From the NCBI RefSeq assembly GCF_014138625.1, contig NZ_JACJHY010000016.1, positions 1-64,000 on the forward strand: a stretch of 64,000 bases of DNA, in the 5' to 3' direction. Below the pieces are notes generated by a model. That model had not been told where the DNA came from. It was given only the letters and a program-made list of their open reading frames with translations, and made no database searches. This document shows, piece by piece, positions 35,898 to 45,234 of the stretch. Numbering within the stretch: position 1 is the first letter of the stretch; each line of letters begins with the position of its first letter. A program made the translations under genes and the position numbers. The DNA is from Aminobacter ciceronei (GTDB taxonomy: Bacteria; Pseudomonadota; Alphaproteobacteria; Rhizobiales; Rhizobiaceae).

Positions 35898-36695
35898 ATG
35901 ACCGAACCGACGACCGAAACCAAAGCCGTGGAAGGTGCCGCGGCCGCCGGCCTGCCGCTGTTCTATTCCAGGCCCGAGGCGCTCAACCCGGCACGGCATG
36001 GCTCGCTCGGCCTGACGGCGCGCAGTGATTTTTCCTTCGCCCGCGAGGCGCATGCCATCCCGGTGGTGGCATCCGAAATGCCGGCAGCGATGCGCTCCTA
36101 TCCGATCGTCTTTATCGGGGCCGCCAAGGCGCCTGTCGTCATCACCGGATTGCGCCAGAACGAAAACCTCTTCGTCGAGGCAAGCGGCAAGTGGCTCGAG
36201 CCGCATTACATCCCGGCCTATGTCCGCCGCTACCCCTTTATCCTCGCCAACGACTCCGGAACGGGCACCGGCCGGCTGACCTTGTGCGTCGACCGCGCCA
36301 GCGAGCGCGTCACCGAGGTATCCTCCAGCGCCGGCAAGGTCGCACCGTTCTTCAATGCGGCGGAAGCCAGCGAGGCAAGCAAGCAGGCGCTCGCCTTCTG
36401 CAACCAGTTCCAGATCGATTTCAATGCCACCCGCGCGATGGTGGAAAAGATCGACGCCCACGGCCTGTTTGCGCCGCGCCAGAGCACGGTCACGCTCGAA
36501 GGCGGTGAAGTGCTCAACGTCACCGATTTCCAGGTCATCGACGAGCCGGCATTCAACAAGCTCTCCGACGAAGCCTTTCTCGATTTGCGCAGATCGGGCG
36601 CGCTCGGGCTGGTCTATTGCCACCTCGCATCGAGCAACAGCTGGACCTCGCTCGTCTACCAGGCTTCGCAGCGGCGGCTCGTCACGGGCGTCTGA
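35898..36695 (+). CDS. SapC family protein
   Basis: A 265-aa cytoplasmic protein of the SapC family: LPLFYSRPEALNPARHGSLG, then PIVFIG, a PAYVRRYPF segment and a C-terminal RSGALGLVYCHLASSNSW. GGAAGGA stands about 9 bases before the ATG. SapC was linked to S-layer or antimicrobial-peptide functions in older literature, but in alphaproteobacteria its role is not established. It stands alone on the plus strand after a 170-bp gap. Confidence 0.85.
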   Translation: MTEPTTETKAVEGAAAAGLPLFYSRPEALNPARHGSLGLTARSDFSFAREAHAIPVVASEMPAAMRSYPIVFIGAAKAPVVITGLRQNENLFVEASGKWLEPHYIPAYVRRYPFILANDSGTGTGRLTLCVDRASERVTEVSSSAGKVAPFFNAAEASEASKQALAFCNQFQIDFNATRAMVEKIDAHGLFAPRQSTVTLEGGEVLNVTDFQVIDEPAFNKLSDEAFLDLRRSGALGLVYCHLASSNSWTSLVYQASQRRLVTGV

Positions 36696-36830
36696 TTTTT
36701 CACGACGAAGCTGGGAGAGCCGTTGCGCGGCTCTCTTTTGGAGGGGCGTCGGGGTGACCCGTTGCGGTCGACCGGCCACGGAACAAATTCCTGTCTGCAC
36801 CGTTGCCATCTGGTTGCAGAAGGAAAAATC

Positions 36831-37187
36831 ATGGCTGACACCCCCAAAACCGAAGTTCCTGGTATCGACGGCATCCAAAAGTCGGTCGAAAAGCAGATCT
36901 CCGAACTGCGCAAGGAGATCGCCAAAATCAACAAATCCCTTACCGACCGCAGCTTGGACCTTGTCGCGGAAGCACGCGACACGGCGCGCGGCGTCATTGA
37001 GGGGGCGTCGATGCGGACGTCGCGAGCGGCCCGGCAGCTTCGCTCGCAAGCCCAATCTGTCTCCGAGGCCGCCCGCGAGAATCCGGCAACGACCGGTGCC
37101 GTGATTGGTTTGGCAGGTTTGGTCGGGTTCATGATCGGCTTTGCGATCGCGAAAGGCTCAAACGGTGAGGGTGGCCGCTGGTATTGA
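36831..37187 (+). CDS. DUF883/ElaB-like small membrane-anchored protein
   Basis: A 118-aa protein: an amphipathic helical N-terminal part with charged heptads (KQISELRKEIAKINKSL) and one C-terminal transmembrane helix (TGAVIGLAGLVGFMIGFAIA) preceded by RENPATTG, the pattern of ElaB/YqjD-type inner-membrane proteins that can tether ribosomes in stationary phase. AAGGA precedes the ATG. The longer frame from 36723 is less likely because this start has the better ribosome site and begins the conserved part. Confidence 0.8.
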   Translation: MADTPKTEVPGIDGIQKSVEKQISELRKEIAKINKSLTDRSLDLVAEARDTARGVIEGASMRTSRAARQLRSQAQSVSEAARENPATTGAVIGLAGLVGFMIGFAIAKGSNGEGGRWY

Positions 37188-37243
37188 ACGATCACAGCGC
37201 CACCAGCCGGCCCCATTCCATTCAGTTCCCATAGGAGAACCCC

Positions 37244-37411
37244 ATGGCTTCATCCGTGCTCATCGGTATCCTGATCACGTTCCTGGTGATCATACTTGTG
37301 CTTTATCTGGTTCAGCGCCTGCCCATCGACGCCAAGATGCGGCAGATTGCGCAGATAATTGTGATCATTATCGGTATTGTTTCGCTGCTTAAATACTTGG
37401 CAGTCTTTTAG
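37244..37411 (+). CDS. 55-aa small membrane protein
   Basis: ATAGGAGAACCCC precedes the ATG. The 55-residue product has two hydrophobic helices (SVLIGILITFLVIILVLYLV and IAQIIVIIIGIVSLLKYL) linked by QRLPIDAKMR, the layout of Thivi_2564-type small membrane proteins. It lies 56 bp after the DUF883-like gene, probably in the same transcript. Function unknown; many such proteins are stress-related. Confidence 0.75.
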   Translation: MASSVLIGILITFLVIILVLYLVQRLPIDAKMRQIAQIIVIIIGIVSLLKYLAVF

Positions 37412-37520
37412 CCGGCTGTGCCACGACAACAAAAAGCGGCCTTTGAGCCACTTCTTGTCAGCATCGGGCGCCATGCGCCAAGCGTATCAGCACCGCCACA
37501 TATCTGGTCAGCCCGTCGCC

Positions 37521-38324
37521 TTACAGCACGTGGGACAGGAACTCGCGCGTGCGCGGCGATTGCGGGTTGGCGATCATTTCGCGCGGTTCGCCGCGCTCCT
37601 CGACGACGCCGCGATCCATGAAGATCAGCTGGTCGCCGACCTCGCGGGCGAAGCCGATCTCGTGGGTGACGACGACCATGGTCATGCCGCTCTCGGCCAG
37701 GTCGCGCATGACCACCAGCACCTCGCCGACGAGCTCCGGATCGAGCGCCGAGGTCGGCTCGTCGAACAGCAACACCTTTGGGTTCATCGCCAATGCTCGC
37801 GCGATCGCGACGCGCTGCTGCTGTCCGCCGGAAAGCTGGCGCGGATAGGCGTCTGCCTTGGCCGATAGCCCGACGCGCTCGAGCAGCGCATGGGCCTTGT
37901 CCTTGGCTTCGGCCTTGGACATGCCCTTCACCATGATCGGCGCTTCGATCAAATTCTCCAGTGCGGTCATGTGCGAGAACAGGTTGAAGGACTGGAATAC
38001 CATGCCGATGTCGGCACGGCGTTGGCACAAAAGCTTGTTGTTGACCTCGTAGAGCTTGCCGTGGCGCAGGTCGTAGCCGACGAATTCGCCGTCGACCAGG
38101 AGCACGCCGCCGCTGACCTCTTCGAGATGGTTGATGCAGCGCAGGAAGGTGCTCTTGCCCGAACCCGACGGTCCGATGACACAGGCGACAGAGCCGGTCG
38201 GCACGTTGAGGTCGATGCCTTTCAGCACTTCGACTGCGCCGAAGGACTTGCGCACGCCGCGTGCGAACACCATCGAATTGTCGGGAACGCCGAAGCGGGC
38301 CTGGTTTTCTGCTTTCGATGTCAT
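37521..38324 (-). CDS. Amino-acid ABC transporter ATP-binding protein (GlnQ/HisP type)
   Basis: A 267-aa ATPase: Walker A GPSGSGKS (51-58), Q-loop [11 protein letters not shown], signature LSGGQQQR (164-171), Walker B VLLFDEP (184-190) and switch histidine THE. It energises import of a polar amino acid or opine-like solute by the adjacent permease. Its start overlaps the permease stop (ATGA), and the order binding protein, permease, ATPase on the minus strand forms a minimal operon. Confidence 0.92.
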   Translation of the reverse strand: MTSKAENQARFGVPDNSMVFARGVRKSFGAVEVLKGIDLNVPTGSVACVIGPSGSGKSTFLRCINHLEEVSGGVLLVDGEFVGYDLRHGKLYEVNNKLLCQRRADIGMVFQSFNLFSHMTALENLIEAPIMVKGMSKAEAKDKAHALLERVGLSAKADAYPRQLSGGQQQRVAIARALAMNPKVLLFDEPTSALDPELVGEVLVVMRDLAESGMTMVVVTHEIGFAREVGDQLIFMDRGVVEERGEPREMIANPQSPRTREFLSHVL

Positions 38325-39244
38325 GCTGGCTGTGCCACCCGTCCGAACCTGAAGGCGCGTTTCAGCGTGTCGCCGAAGGAGGCGCCCTGCTGCAGGTCGC
38401 TTCTGCCGTAATATTGCTCGATGTAGTGCTGGCAGATCGACAGGATGGTGACGACGAACAGATACCAGAAAGCCACGACGATCAGCAGCGGGATGGTCTC
38501 GAAGGTGCGCGCATAGATGCTCTGCGCGGCATAGAGCAAATCGTTGACGGCGATGATGGTGACCAGCGATGTCGTCTTCAGAAGGTTGATCGTTTCGTTG
38601 CCGGTCGGCGGCACGATGAAGCGCATTGCCTGGGGCAGCGTGATGCGGCGCAGGATCAGCCGGTGGTTCATGCCGAGACTGCCGGCAGCCTCGGTCTGGC
38701 CTGAAGCCACCGAGTTGATGCCGGCGCGCACGATCTCGGCCATGTAGCCGGCTTCATGCAGCGACAGCGCGATGACGGCCGCCACGAAAGGTGTCATGAA
38801 ATCGTTGGTCTTGACCGTGAACAGCGTGCCGATGAAGGGCAGCGTCAGCGAGAACTCGCGCACCACCAGTGCCAGGTTGAACCAGAAGATCAGCTGGATC
38901 AGCGCCGGTGCGCCGCGGAAGAACCAGATGTAGGCGCTGGCAAAGGCGTTCAGGATGCGGCTCGGCGACAGCCGCATGATGGCGACGATGGTGCCGATGA
39001 CGATCGCCAGCACCATGATGGTGACGGTCAGTACCAGCGTCTGGCCGAGGCCGCGCATGATCGAGGGGTGGAACAGGTACTTTCCGACTGTCGGCCAGTC
39101 GAAGGCGGGATTGGTGGCCAGCGCCTTGAGGATCAGTCCGAGGATAGCCAGCGTGATCGCTGTGCCGACCCACAGGCCATAGTGGCGCAGCGGCACGACT
39201 GTCAGCGCCTCCGGCGGCGGCGTTTGCGTTTCGGCCCGGTCCAT
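38321..39244 (-). CDS. Amino-acid ABC transporter permease
   Basis: A 307-aa inner-membrane protein with about five to six transmembrane helices and the HisM-type EAA loop ([20 protein letters not shown], about residues 192-211) that contacts the ATPase. An N-terminal cytoplasmic tail and an extra helix (about 26-44) precede the core, as in several rhizobial single-permease polar-amino-acid systems. Only one permease gene is present, so a homodimer is expected. Confidence 0.9.
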   Translation of the reverse strand: MDRAETQTPPPEALTVVPLRHYGLWVGTAITLAILGLILKALATNPAFDWPTVGKYLFHPSIMRGLGQTLVLTVTIMVLAIVIGTIVAIMRLSPSRILNAFASAYIWFFRGAPALIQLIFWFNLALVVREFSLTLPFIGTLFTVKTNDFMTPFVAAVIALSLHEAGYMAEIVRAGINSVASGQTEAAGSLGMNHRLILRRITLPQAMRFIVPPTGNETINLLKTTSLVTIIAVNDLLYAAQSIYARTFETIPLLIVVAFWYLFVVTILSICQHYIEQYYGRSDLQQGASFGDTLKRAFRFGRVAQPA

Positions 39245-39270
39245 TCAGCCGCCCTCCCAGCAGTGCTGAT

Positions 39271-39302
39271 GGCCGGCGAAGGTTCCATGTCCCTCGCCGG
39301 CC
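39271..39302 (-). promoter_or_regulatory. Intercistronic hairpin after the amino-acid binding-protein gene
   Basis: GGCCGGCGA and TCGCCGGCC form a 9-bp perfect stem between the binding-protein stop and the permease start. With no long T-run it probably stabilises the upstream message or terminates partially, giving excess binding protein. Confidence 0.6.
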
Positions 39303-39309
39303 TTTCGTA

Positions 39310-40176
39310 TTACTTGCGGATCTTGTCGGCGCTGTCGACGATATAGGCTTCGTCGATCATGGCGCTGGTCATGCCGTACTTGGCCATGATCGTCTTGTAG
39401 GTGCCGTTCTTGATCAGCTCGTTGACGCCGGCGGCCAGCATGTCGGCCGTTTCCTTGTCACCCTTGGGGATGGCGATGCCGAGCGGTGCGACGTCGTAGA
39501 GACCCGGAACGACCACCATCTGCCCCTTGCTGGTCACCTCGAAATAGCCCGATGCGGTGGCGTCGTCGAGGCGGGCATCGATACGATCGGAGAGCGCGGC
39601 CTGGATGATGTCCTTACCCTCCGGGAAGATGCTCTTGGCAATCTCCGGCAGGCCTTTTTCCTTGCACTCGGCGCTCAGGCGGTCGGCGATGAAGTCCGAC
39701 ACCGCGCCGCCGATGACGCCGATCCGCTTGCCGCAGAGATTGTTCTCGCCCTGGAACTGCGAGACTTTGTCGGCGGTCGTAGACGCAACGATGCCTGACT
39801 TGATGAACATCACGAAGTCGACCTGCTTCAGGCGCTCGTCGGTGGCGGCGAAGGTTTCCCACGCGACCTTGAAGCGGCCGGCGGCGAGGCCCGGCACCAT
39901 CGAGGGGAAGGGAATGCGGGTGACTTCAAGCTCGGCGCCGAGCAGCTTGGCGGTTTCCTGGGCCAGCTCGATGTTGATGCCGACCTGCTTGCCGTTTTCG
40001 TCGATGAATTCGAACGGCGCGTATTCGAGGGTGTTGGCGATGATCAGCTTGCCGGTGTCCTTGACCTCGGCCGATTTCGGCAGTTCGGCGGCGGTCAGCG
40101 CGCCGGCAAAAGTCACCAGGGCGGTTGCAGCCGTTGCGGCCAACGTTGCGCCGCGCAGAAGCGAAAAATGATGCAC
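39310..40176 (-). CDS. Amino-acid ABC transporter substrate-binding protein
   Basis: A 288-aa periplasmic protein of family 3: signal peptide (hydrophobic stretch ATLAATAATALVTFAGALTA), then KLIIANTLEYAPFEFIDENG, the typical ligand-site strand, and a GKRIGVIGGAVSDF hinge region. The open frame begins at an ATG at 40191, but the bases just after it read AGGAGG-AACAAA-GTG; this ideal ribosome-binding site shows that the GTG at 40176 is the true start. Ligand unknown: a polar amino acid or a derivative. Confidence 0.88.
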   Translation of the reverse strand: MHHFSLLRGATLAATAATALVTFAGALTAAELPKSAEVKDTGKLIIANTLEYAPFEFIDENGKQVGINIELAQETAKLLGAELEVTRIPFPSMVPGLAAGRFKVAWETFAATDERLKQVDFVMFIKSGIVASTTADKVSQFQGENNLCGKRIGVIGGAVSDFIADRLSAECKEKGLPEIAKSIFPEGKDIIQAALSDRIDARLDDATASGYFEVTSKGQMVVVPGLYDVAPLGIAIPKGDKETADMLAAGVNELIKNGTYKTIMAKYGMTSAMIDEAYIVDSADKIRK

Positions 40177-40416
40177 TTTGTTCCTCCTCATGATGCTGAG
40201 ATGGCCGGCGGCGGCTGCCCCTGGCTTCGTCCCCGTGACCGCCCTCCCCTCGATGGAGCGTGCTTCTTGCCGTCGGCGTTCACGTCAGAACCAATTCTGA
40301 TATTGAAATGTATTTTTATGGCCGCTGAATTGTCAAGCGAGCAGCACTGGCCCTGTCACAGAAATCGCGGCGGCAGAACGGGCACTCGATATCGCTTCGT
40401 GCTTCACCCGCCACGA

Positions 40417-41232
40417 TCAGAACCGAAGCGAACGCAGCCCGACCGTGCGGTCGATGATCAGGATTGCGGCAAAGGTCATGAAGATGCTGAGCGAGGCGAT
40501 GGCCGCTGCGGTCGGATCGAAGTTGAAGCGCAGGTAGTCGAACAGTTCGAGCGGCAGCGTGTTCTTGCCGAGCGACTTCAGCAAAAGCGAAATGTTGAAG
40601 ATGTCGAAGGAGATGACGAAGGCAAACAGGCAGCCGGTGATGATGCCAGGCTTGATCGCCGGCAGCGTCACGCGCCGGAAGGTCATCCAGCCGCCGGCAC
40701 CGAGGCTGCGCGCCGCCTCTTCCTGCGAACGGTCGAAGTTGAACAGCGCCGACGACACGTTGAGGAAGACATAGGGGAAGGTGACGACGATGTGGCCGAT
40801 CTGGATGGCGATCGAATAGTCGGTGCCGATCCGGATTTCGTAGAAATAGAACAGCAGCGCGATCGCCGTCAGAATCTCCGGCACCAGCAGCGGTGCGGTC
40901 ATGATCAAGCGGATGTAGTCGCGGGCCATCGTTGCGTGGCGGGCAACGTAGATCGCCGCCAGTGTGCCGATCACGCCATTGACGACCGTCGATGTCGCGG
41001 CGATCTGGATCGAGTAGAGCGTGGCATCGAGGAAGCGCTTGTTGGAAAACAGCGCCTCGAACCAGCGCAGCGAAAAGCCCTCGAGCGGGAACGCCAGGAA
41101 CTCGCCCGAGTTGAACGACAACAGCACGACCAGCACGATCGGGAACATCAGGAAGATGTAGATCGCCGTGACCAGCGCGGTGAACAGGCGGTCCCAGATG
41201 GTCTTTTCGACGCCGTTCGACGAACCTGTCAT
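40417..41232 (-). CDS. ABC transporter permease, PotC-like (polyamine type)
   Basis: A 271-aa inner-membrane permease with six predicted transmembrane helices and the EAA loop (EEAARSLGAGGWMTFRRVTL, about residues 170-189). It is the last gene of a four-gene minus-strand operon and overlaps the other permease by 4 bp (ATGA). With that protein it forms the heterodimeric channel of a spermidine/putrescine-type importer; actual substrates of such rhizobial systems vary. Confidence 0.9.
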   Translation of the reverse strand: MTGSSNGVEKTIWDRLFTALVTAIYIFLMFPIVLVVLLSFNSGEFLAFPLEGFSLRWFEALFSNKRFLDATLYSIQIAATSTVVNGVIGTLAAIYVARHATMARDYIRLIMTAPLLVPEILTAIALLFYFYEIRIGTDYSIAIQIGHIVVTFPYVFLNVSSALFNFDRSQEEAARSLGAGGWMTFRRVTLPAIKPGIITGCLFAFVISFDIFNISLLLKSLGKNTLPLELFDYLRFNFDPTAAAIASLSIFMTFAAILIIDRTVGLRSLRF

Positions 41233-42116
41233 GGCAGTCTCCGCATCGCGCGCGCCGTGAGCCTGAGATAGAGCCCGACGAAGATGACCGCCACCGCCGC
41301 CATGATGATGGCCAGTGCCGCCCCCGCCGGCCAGCGGAAGTTGTCGACAAGGTATTGCACCACCAGCACCGACATGGTGCGGCCGCCGGTGCCGCCAAGC
41401 ATGGCGGGCGTGACATAGGCGCTGATCGACAGCACGAACACCAGGATCGTGCCGGCCTGGATGCCGGGCATGCTGAGCGGCAACGTCACCTTCCAGAAGG
41501 TGCGCATGCGCGAGGCGCCGAGCGAGCGCGACGCCATGGCAAGGTCGGGACTGATCGCCTGCAAATTGCCGAGCAAAGGCAGGATGATGAAGGGCAGGAA
41601 CACATGCGTCAGCGCGATGGTGACGCCGAGCGAATTGTTCATCAGCTGCAGCGGGAAGTCGATCAGGCCGGCCGCCTTGAGCGCCTGGTTGGCGACGCCG
41701 TTGTTGGACAGGATGATCATCCAGGCAAAGGTCCTGACGACCAGCCCGACCAGCAGCGGCGACAGCACGAAGATGTAGAGCAGGCTGGTCCAGCGCGAGC
41801 GCGACTTGGCGAGGTGATAGGCGACCGGATAGCCCAGCAGCAGCGAAATGACGGTGACGGTCGCGCCGATCAGCAAGGTGCGTCCGAGGATGCCCCAGAT
41901 GTAGAAATCACCGAGCGCCGTCGTGTAATGCGCCAGCGTGAAGCCGTCGCCATAGACGGCGCGGGTCGATGCCTCGCGCAGGCTCATGGTGATGATCGTC
42001 AGGTATGGCAGCGCGAAGAAACCGATCAGCAGCACCAGCGCCGGCACCACCATCCAGGCAGCACTGCCACGGTTGCCCCGGCTGTCCACGCGAGGTGCCG
42101 CCTCGACCGCGCTCAT
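41229..42116 (-). CDS. ABC transporter permease, PotB-like (polyamine type)
   Basis: A 295-aa permease with six predicted helices and the EAA loop (MASRSLGASRMRTFWKVTLP, about residues 191-210). It overlaps the ATPase gene (4 bp) and the second permease gene (4 bp), so all three are translationally coupled. Confidence 0.9.
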   Translation of the reverse strand: MSAVEAAPRVDSRGNRGSAAWMVVPALVLLIGFFALPYLTIITMSLREASTRAVYGDGFTLAHYTTALGDFYIWGILGRTLLIGATVTVISLLLGYPVAYHLAKSRSRWTSLLYIFVLSPLLVGLVVRTFAWMIILSNNGVANQALKAAGLIDFPLQLMNNSLGVTIALTHVFLPFIILPLLGNLQAISPDLAMASRSLGASRMRTFWKVTLPLSMPGIQAGTILVFVLSISAYVTPAMLGGTGGRTMSVLVVQYLVDNFRWPAGAALAIIMAAVAVIFVGLYLRLTARAMRRLP

Positions 42117-43189
42117 GATGCGAGGACCCAGCTGTCGCGTGCGGCAAAACGCAAGGCGACCTGCTCGCCAATGTCGAGCGGGTTGCGGCCATTGACGTCG
42201 ACGATCATGCGGTCGCCGCTGGTGAGCCTGACGGCCAGCTGGTTGGCACTGCCCTGATAGACCGAGTTGATCACCGATCCGGCGAGCACGTTGTCATTGT
42301 CACCCGTCTCCCCTGTCCCTTGCCTGCGGGTGTCGATGTTTTCCGGCCGGATCATGATCTTGACCTCAGCCCCCTTGGCGAGCCCCGCCGGGCCCGTCGT
42401 GCCGATGCTGCCGCATGGCGTGTCGACCTTGTAGCTGTCCGGGCCAAGCGCCTCGGCGATCTTGCCCGCAATGGTGTTCGACCGGCCGATGAAGCCGGCA
42501 ACCGATTGCGACGCCGGCCGCTCATAGATGTCGCGCGGCGAGCCGAACTGCGAGATCGCGCCGGCGCTCATCACGACGATCTTGTCCGACATCACCATCG
42601 CCTCGGCCTGGTCGTGGGTGACATAGATGCTGGTGATGCCGACGCGCTGCTGCAGGTCACGAATGAAGAAGCGCATCTCGTCGCGCAAGGTGGCGTCGAG
42701 ATTGGCCAGCGGCTCGTCGAGCAAAAGCACCGACGGCTCGATGACCAGCGCGCGGGCAAGCGCCACGCGCTGCTGCTGGCCGCCGGAAAGCTCGCGCGGA
42801 TAGCGCTTGTCGTAGCCTTCGAGGCGCACCATCGCGAGCACGTCGGCAATGCGCCGCTGGCGGTCGGGCAAGGAGACCTTGCGCACCTCGAGCCCGAAGC
42901 TCAGATTCTCGGCCACCGTCATGTGCGGAAAAAGCGCGTAGGACTGGAACACCATGCCGATGTCGCGCTGCTCCGGCAAGGCGCGTGTCACGTCGCGGTT
43001 GCCAAACAGGATGCGGCCATCGTCGGGCCGCTCGAAGCCGGCGATGCAGCGCAGCGTCGTTGTCTTGCCGCAGCCGCTGGGGCCGAGCAGCGAGACAAAC
43101 TCGCCCTGGGCGATCGGGATCGATATGTCCTTCAGGATGTGCAGGTTTCCATACCGCTTGTTGATACGGTCGATGGTCAGTGCGGTCAT
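42113..43189 (-). CDS. ABC transporter ATP-binding protein, PotA-like
   Basis: A 358-aa ATPase: Walker A GPSGCGKT (36-43), Q-loop FQSYALFPHM, signature LSGGQQQR (134-141), Walker B VLLLDEP (154-160), THDQ switch, and a C-terminal TOBE-like regulatory domain (about 235-358). The open frame continues far upstream, to 44188, through the antisense phase of the binding-protein gene; the true start is the ATG at 43189 where the conserved MTALTIDRINKRYG begins. Confidence 0.9.
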   Translation of the reverse strand: MTALTIDRINKRYGNLHILKDISIPIAQGEFVSLLGPSGCGKTTTLRCIAGFERPDDGRILFGNRDVTRALPEQRDIGMVFQSYALFPHMTVAENLSFGLEVRKVSLPDRQRRIADVLAMVRLEGYDKRYPRELSGGQQQRVALARALVIEPSVLLLDEPLANLDATLRDEMRFFIRDLQQRVGITSIYVTHDQAEAMVMSDKIVVMSAGAISQFGSPRDIYERPASQSVAGFIGRSNTIAGKIAEALGPDSYKVDTPCGSIGTTGPAGLAKGAEVKIMIRPENIDTRRQGTGETGDNDNVLAGSVINSVYQGSANQLAVRLTSGDRMIVDVNGRNPLDIGEQVALRFAARDSWVLAS

Positions 43190-43211
43190 CCGGCGTCCTC
43201 GCGGGGTTCTC

Positions 43212-43241
43212 GGCCGGGAGGTGGGGGCATCCCTCCCGGCC
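43212..43241 (-). promoter_or_regulatory. Intercistronic hairpin after the polyamine-type binding-protein gene
   Basis: GGCCGGGAGG and CCTCCCGGCC form a perfect 10-bp stem with a 10-base loop between the binding-protein and ATPase genes. It likely favours expression of the first gene. Confidence 0.6.
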
Positions 43242-43269
43242 ATTACGTCGATGCGATGGCGGGGTGGCC

Positions 43270-44304
43270 TTACGCCATCTCCCGGTTCCAGCGGTCGGCA
43301 ATGTCTGCCGCCTTGTCGACGTAGCTGTCCCAGTCGTAGCTCTTGATCTCGGCCATGCGCGGGCCGACGATCGGCGTGCGCGCCTTCATCGCGTCGTCGA
43401 CGGAAGACTCGCTGTTGCTCGGAGAGGTGTAGAAGGCCTTGGCCATGTCCTGCTGGACCTTGGCGTCGAGGATGTAGTTCAGATAGGCGTGCGCGGCGTC
43501 CTTCTCGGCCCCGGTCGCGACCAGGTTGAACGACTGCTCGAAGGCGAGCACCCCTTCCTTGGGGGCGACGATGGCCACCGGTGCCCCCTTGTCCTGCAGC
43601 GTCATGATCTCGGTCCAGTCGACCGGCGCGATGATGGCGTCGCCGCGGATCAGTGCCGTCGCCACCTCGCCGCTCCATGAAGCCTGCGTGAAGGGCAGCA
43701 GTTCCTTGATCTTGGCAAATGCAGTGTCGAAATCGTCCGGGCCGCTGCCGAACAGCTCGGCGACCAGGCGTAGGAAGAGGACCGCACCGGTGTTGCCGAT
43801 CTGGTAGAGCCCGGTCTTGCCCTTGAACTCGGGATTGTCCCAGAGGTCGTGCCAGGAGGTGGGCGCCGTCTTCACCAGGTCGGTGCGGTAAGCGAGTCCG
43901 ATCGGTGAGACGATGGCGCGGATTCCTTTGGCGTCCTTGTTGACGAATTGCGGGAAGGTCTTTGCCGCATTCGGCACCTTGGCGAGGTCGAAAGGCTCGA
44001 AGAAGCCCTCGGCACGCAGCACGGCGGCGATGTTTTCGTTGCCCATGAAGATGCTGTAGGGCGACCGACCGCCGCCGGCGCGGATCTTGGCGACGAAATC
44101 CTTGCCGAGCCCGACGTCGAGCTGCGGCTGGATGCCTGTTGCGGCCGTGAGGCCGGGCAAGAGCTTCTCTTCCCAGAATTTGGCCCATAGCCCGCCATAG
44201 GTCGGAACGACCAGTGGCGATTGCGCCGCGGCAAGCCGTGGCAGGGTCATCGAGGCAATAGCCGTCGTCATACCGACGGCGAATTCACGCCTGGTCAGCT
44301 TCAT
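43270..44304 (-). CDS. Substrate-binding protein, PotD/PotF-like family
   Basis: A 344-aa exported binding protein. The N-terminus KLTRREFAVGM carries a twin-arginine-like motif, followed by a hydrophobic stretch and an AAA cleavage region. The mature part shows family-1 features: PTYGGLWAKFWEE, AIVSPIGLAYRTDLV, PTSWHDLWDNPEFKGK and VDWTEIM. It begins the four-gene importer operon. Divergent from the GntR gene, which is its probable regulator. Ligand unknown; the neighbouring catabolic genes suggest an organic acid or aromatic compound as readily as a polyamine. Confidence 0.88.
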   Translation of the reverse strand: MKLTRREFAVGMTTAIASMTLPRLAAAQSPLVVPTYGGLWAKFWEEKLLPGLTAATGIQPQLDVGLGKDFVAKIRAGGGRSPYSIFMGNENIAAVLRAEGFFEPFDLAKVPNAAKTFPQFVNKDAKGIRAIVSPIGLAYRTDLVKTAPTSWHDLWDNPEFKGKTGLYQIGNTGAVLFLRLVAELFGSGPDDFDTAFAKIKELLPFTQASWSGEVATALIRGDAIIAPVDWTEIMTLQDKGAPVAIVAPKEGVLAFEQSFNLVATGAEKDAAHAYLNYILDAKVQQDMAKAFYTSPSNSESSVDDAMKARTPIVGPRMAEIKSYDWDSYVDKAADIADRWNREMA

Positions 44305-44413
44305 CGGAAATTATCTCCCATGTTCCCACTGAAGTTCTTATGGTGGCTTGCGTCGCGGGTCGAAAGCGCAGCCCTGTTGGATCGAAGGCTTGCATTTTTG
44401 GATCAGGCGGTCA

Positions 44414-44434
44414 ACAATTTAGATATTGTAATAT
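44414..44434. promoter_or_regulatory. Candidate GntR operator in the importer/regulator divergent region
   Basis: ACAAT-N6-ATTGT (44414-44429) overlaps ATATT-GT-AATAT (44423-44434) in an AT-rich gap between the importer operon and the GntR gene. The following ATATTGAAAT also occurs at 40300-40309 upstream of the amino-acid importer. FadR-type regulators bind such short palindromes; binding here is inferred. Confidence 0.4.
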
Positions 44435-44475
44435 TGAAATAATAAGAAGCGGCCAACGAGGGAGAGCATAAGGGC

Positions 44476-45234
44476 ATGGAGGACGCCAAGCAGGCAGTCC
44501 AGGCGACCAAGAGCCTGGCACATCAGATCGCGACGTCGCTGCAGCAGGAGATCGTGCAGGGCACGCTCAGCGTCGAGGCGCGGCTGCCGTCCGAAGCCGA
44601 GATCGCGCAGCGCTTCGGCGTCTCACAGCCGACAGTGCGCGAAGCGCTCAAGATTCTCGCGGCGAAGAAGCTGGTGCGTTCGAAGCGCGGCCCCAATGGC
44701 GGCGTCTTCGTCAATGCGCCTTCGCTCACCGCCGCCAGCCAGATGCTGCAGGAGATGACCACATGGTTTGTCGGGCTCGGCGTCTTCGGGCTCAACGAGA
44801 TCGTCGAGGCGCGGTTGTTGCTCGGCCGCACCTGCGTCCAGCTCGCCGCCGAACGCGCCACTACGGAAGATCTAGAAACGATCGAGGCGACGCTGGAGGC
44901 GTTCGAGCGTGACGACATTTCCGACGAGGAGTTTTGCCGGCTCGACGTCGCCTTCCACCACGCCATTGCCCAGGCGACCGGCAACAACGAGCTGCGCTTC
45001 ATCATGCTGGTCGTCAACGACTCGCTGATCCCGGCAACCAACATGATCTCCTTCCGCTTCCGCGAACGCGGCCGCGTCGTCTCGCTGCACGCCGATATCC
45101 TGGAAGCGCTGCGCGCCCGCGACGCCTCGGCTGCCACGGCGGCCTTCGAGGAGCTCATTGCCTATCAGTCCAGCGTCTACGAAAAGGCGTTGTCGGCGCG
45201 CCAGGGTGACGGCGCCCAGCGGCAGGAAGCCTGA
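44476..45234 (+). CDS. GntR/FadR-subfamily transcriptional regulator (copy 1)
   Basis: A 252-aa regulator: winged helix at about residues 12-78 (RLPSEAEIAQRFGVSQPTVR) and an all-helical FCD effector domain (about 100-235) with metal-site-type residues (D in CRLDVAFHHAIA, and H in VSLHADILEAL). Its stop overlaps the start of the ligase gene (TGATG), so it is co-expressed with it. It is clearly paralogous to the regulator at 48796-49545 (compare DEEFCRLDVAFHHAIAQATG with DEDFCASDVRFHRAVVQAAG). Confidence 0.9.
   Translation: MEDAKQAVQATKSLAHQIATSLQQEIVQGTLSVEARLPSEAEIAQRFGVSQPTVREALKILAAKKLVRSKRGPNGGVFVNAPSLTAASQMLQEMTTWFVGLGVFGLNEIVEARLLLGRTCVQLAAERATTEDLETIEATLEAFERDDISDEEFCRLDVAFHHAIAQATGNNELRFIMLVVNDSLIPATNMISFRFRERGRVVSLHADILEALRARDASAATAAFEELIAYQSSVYEKALSARQGDGAQRQEA

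Noticed and set aside
43190-44188. A 691-aa version of the PotA-like protein
   Set aside because: The extra N-terminal half is shifted reading of the binding-protein gene and has low-complexity Arg/Gly composition.
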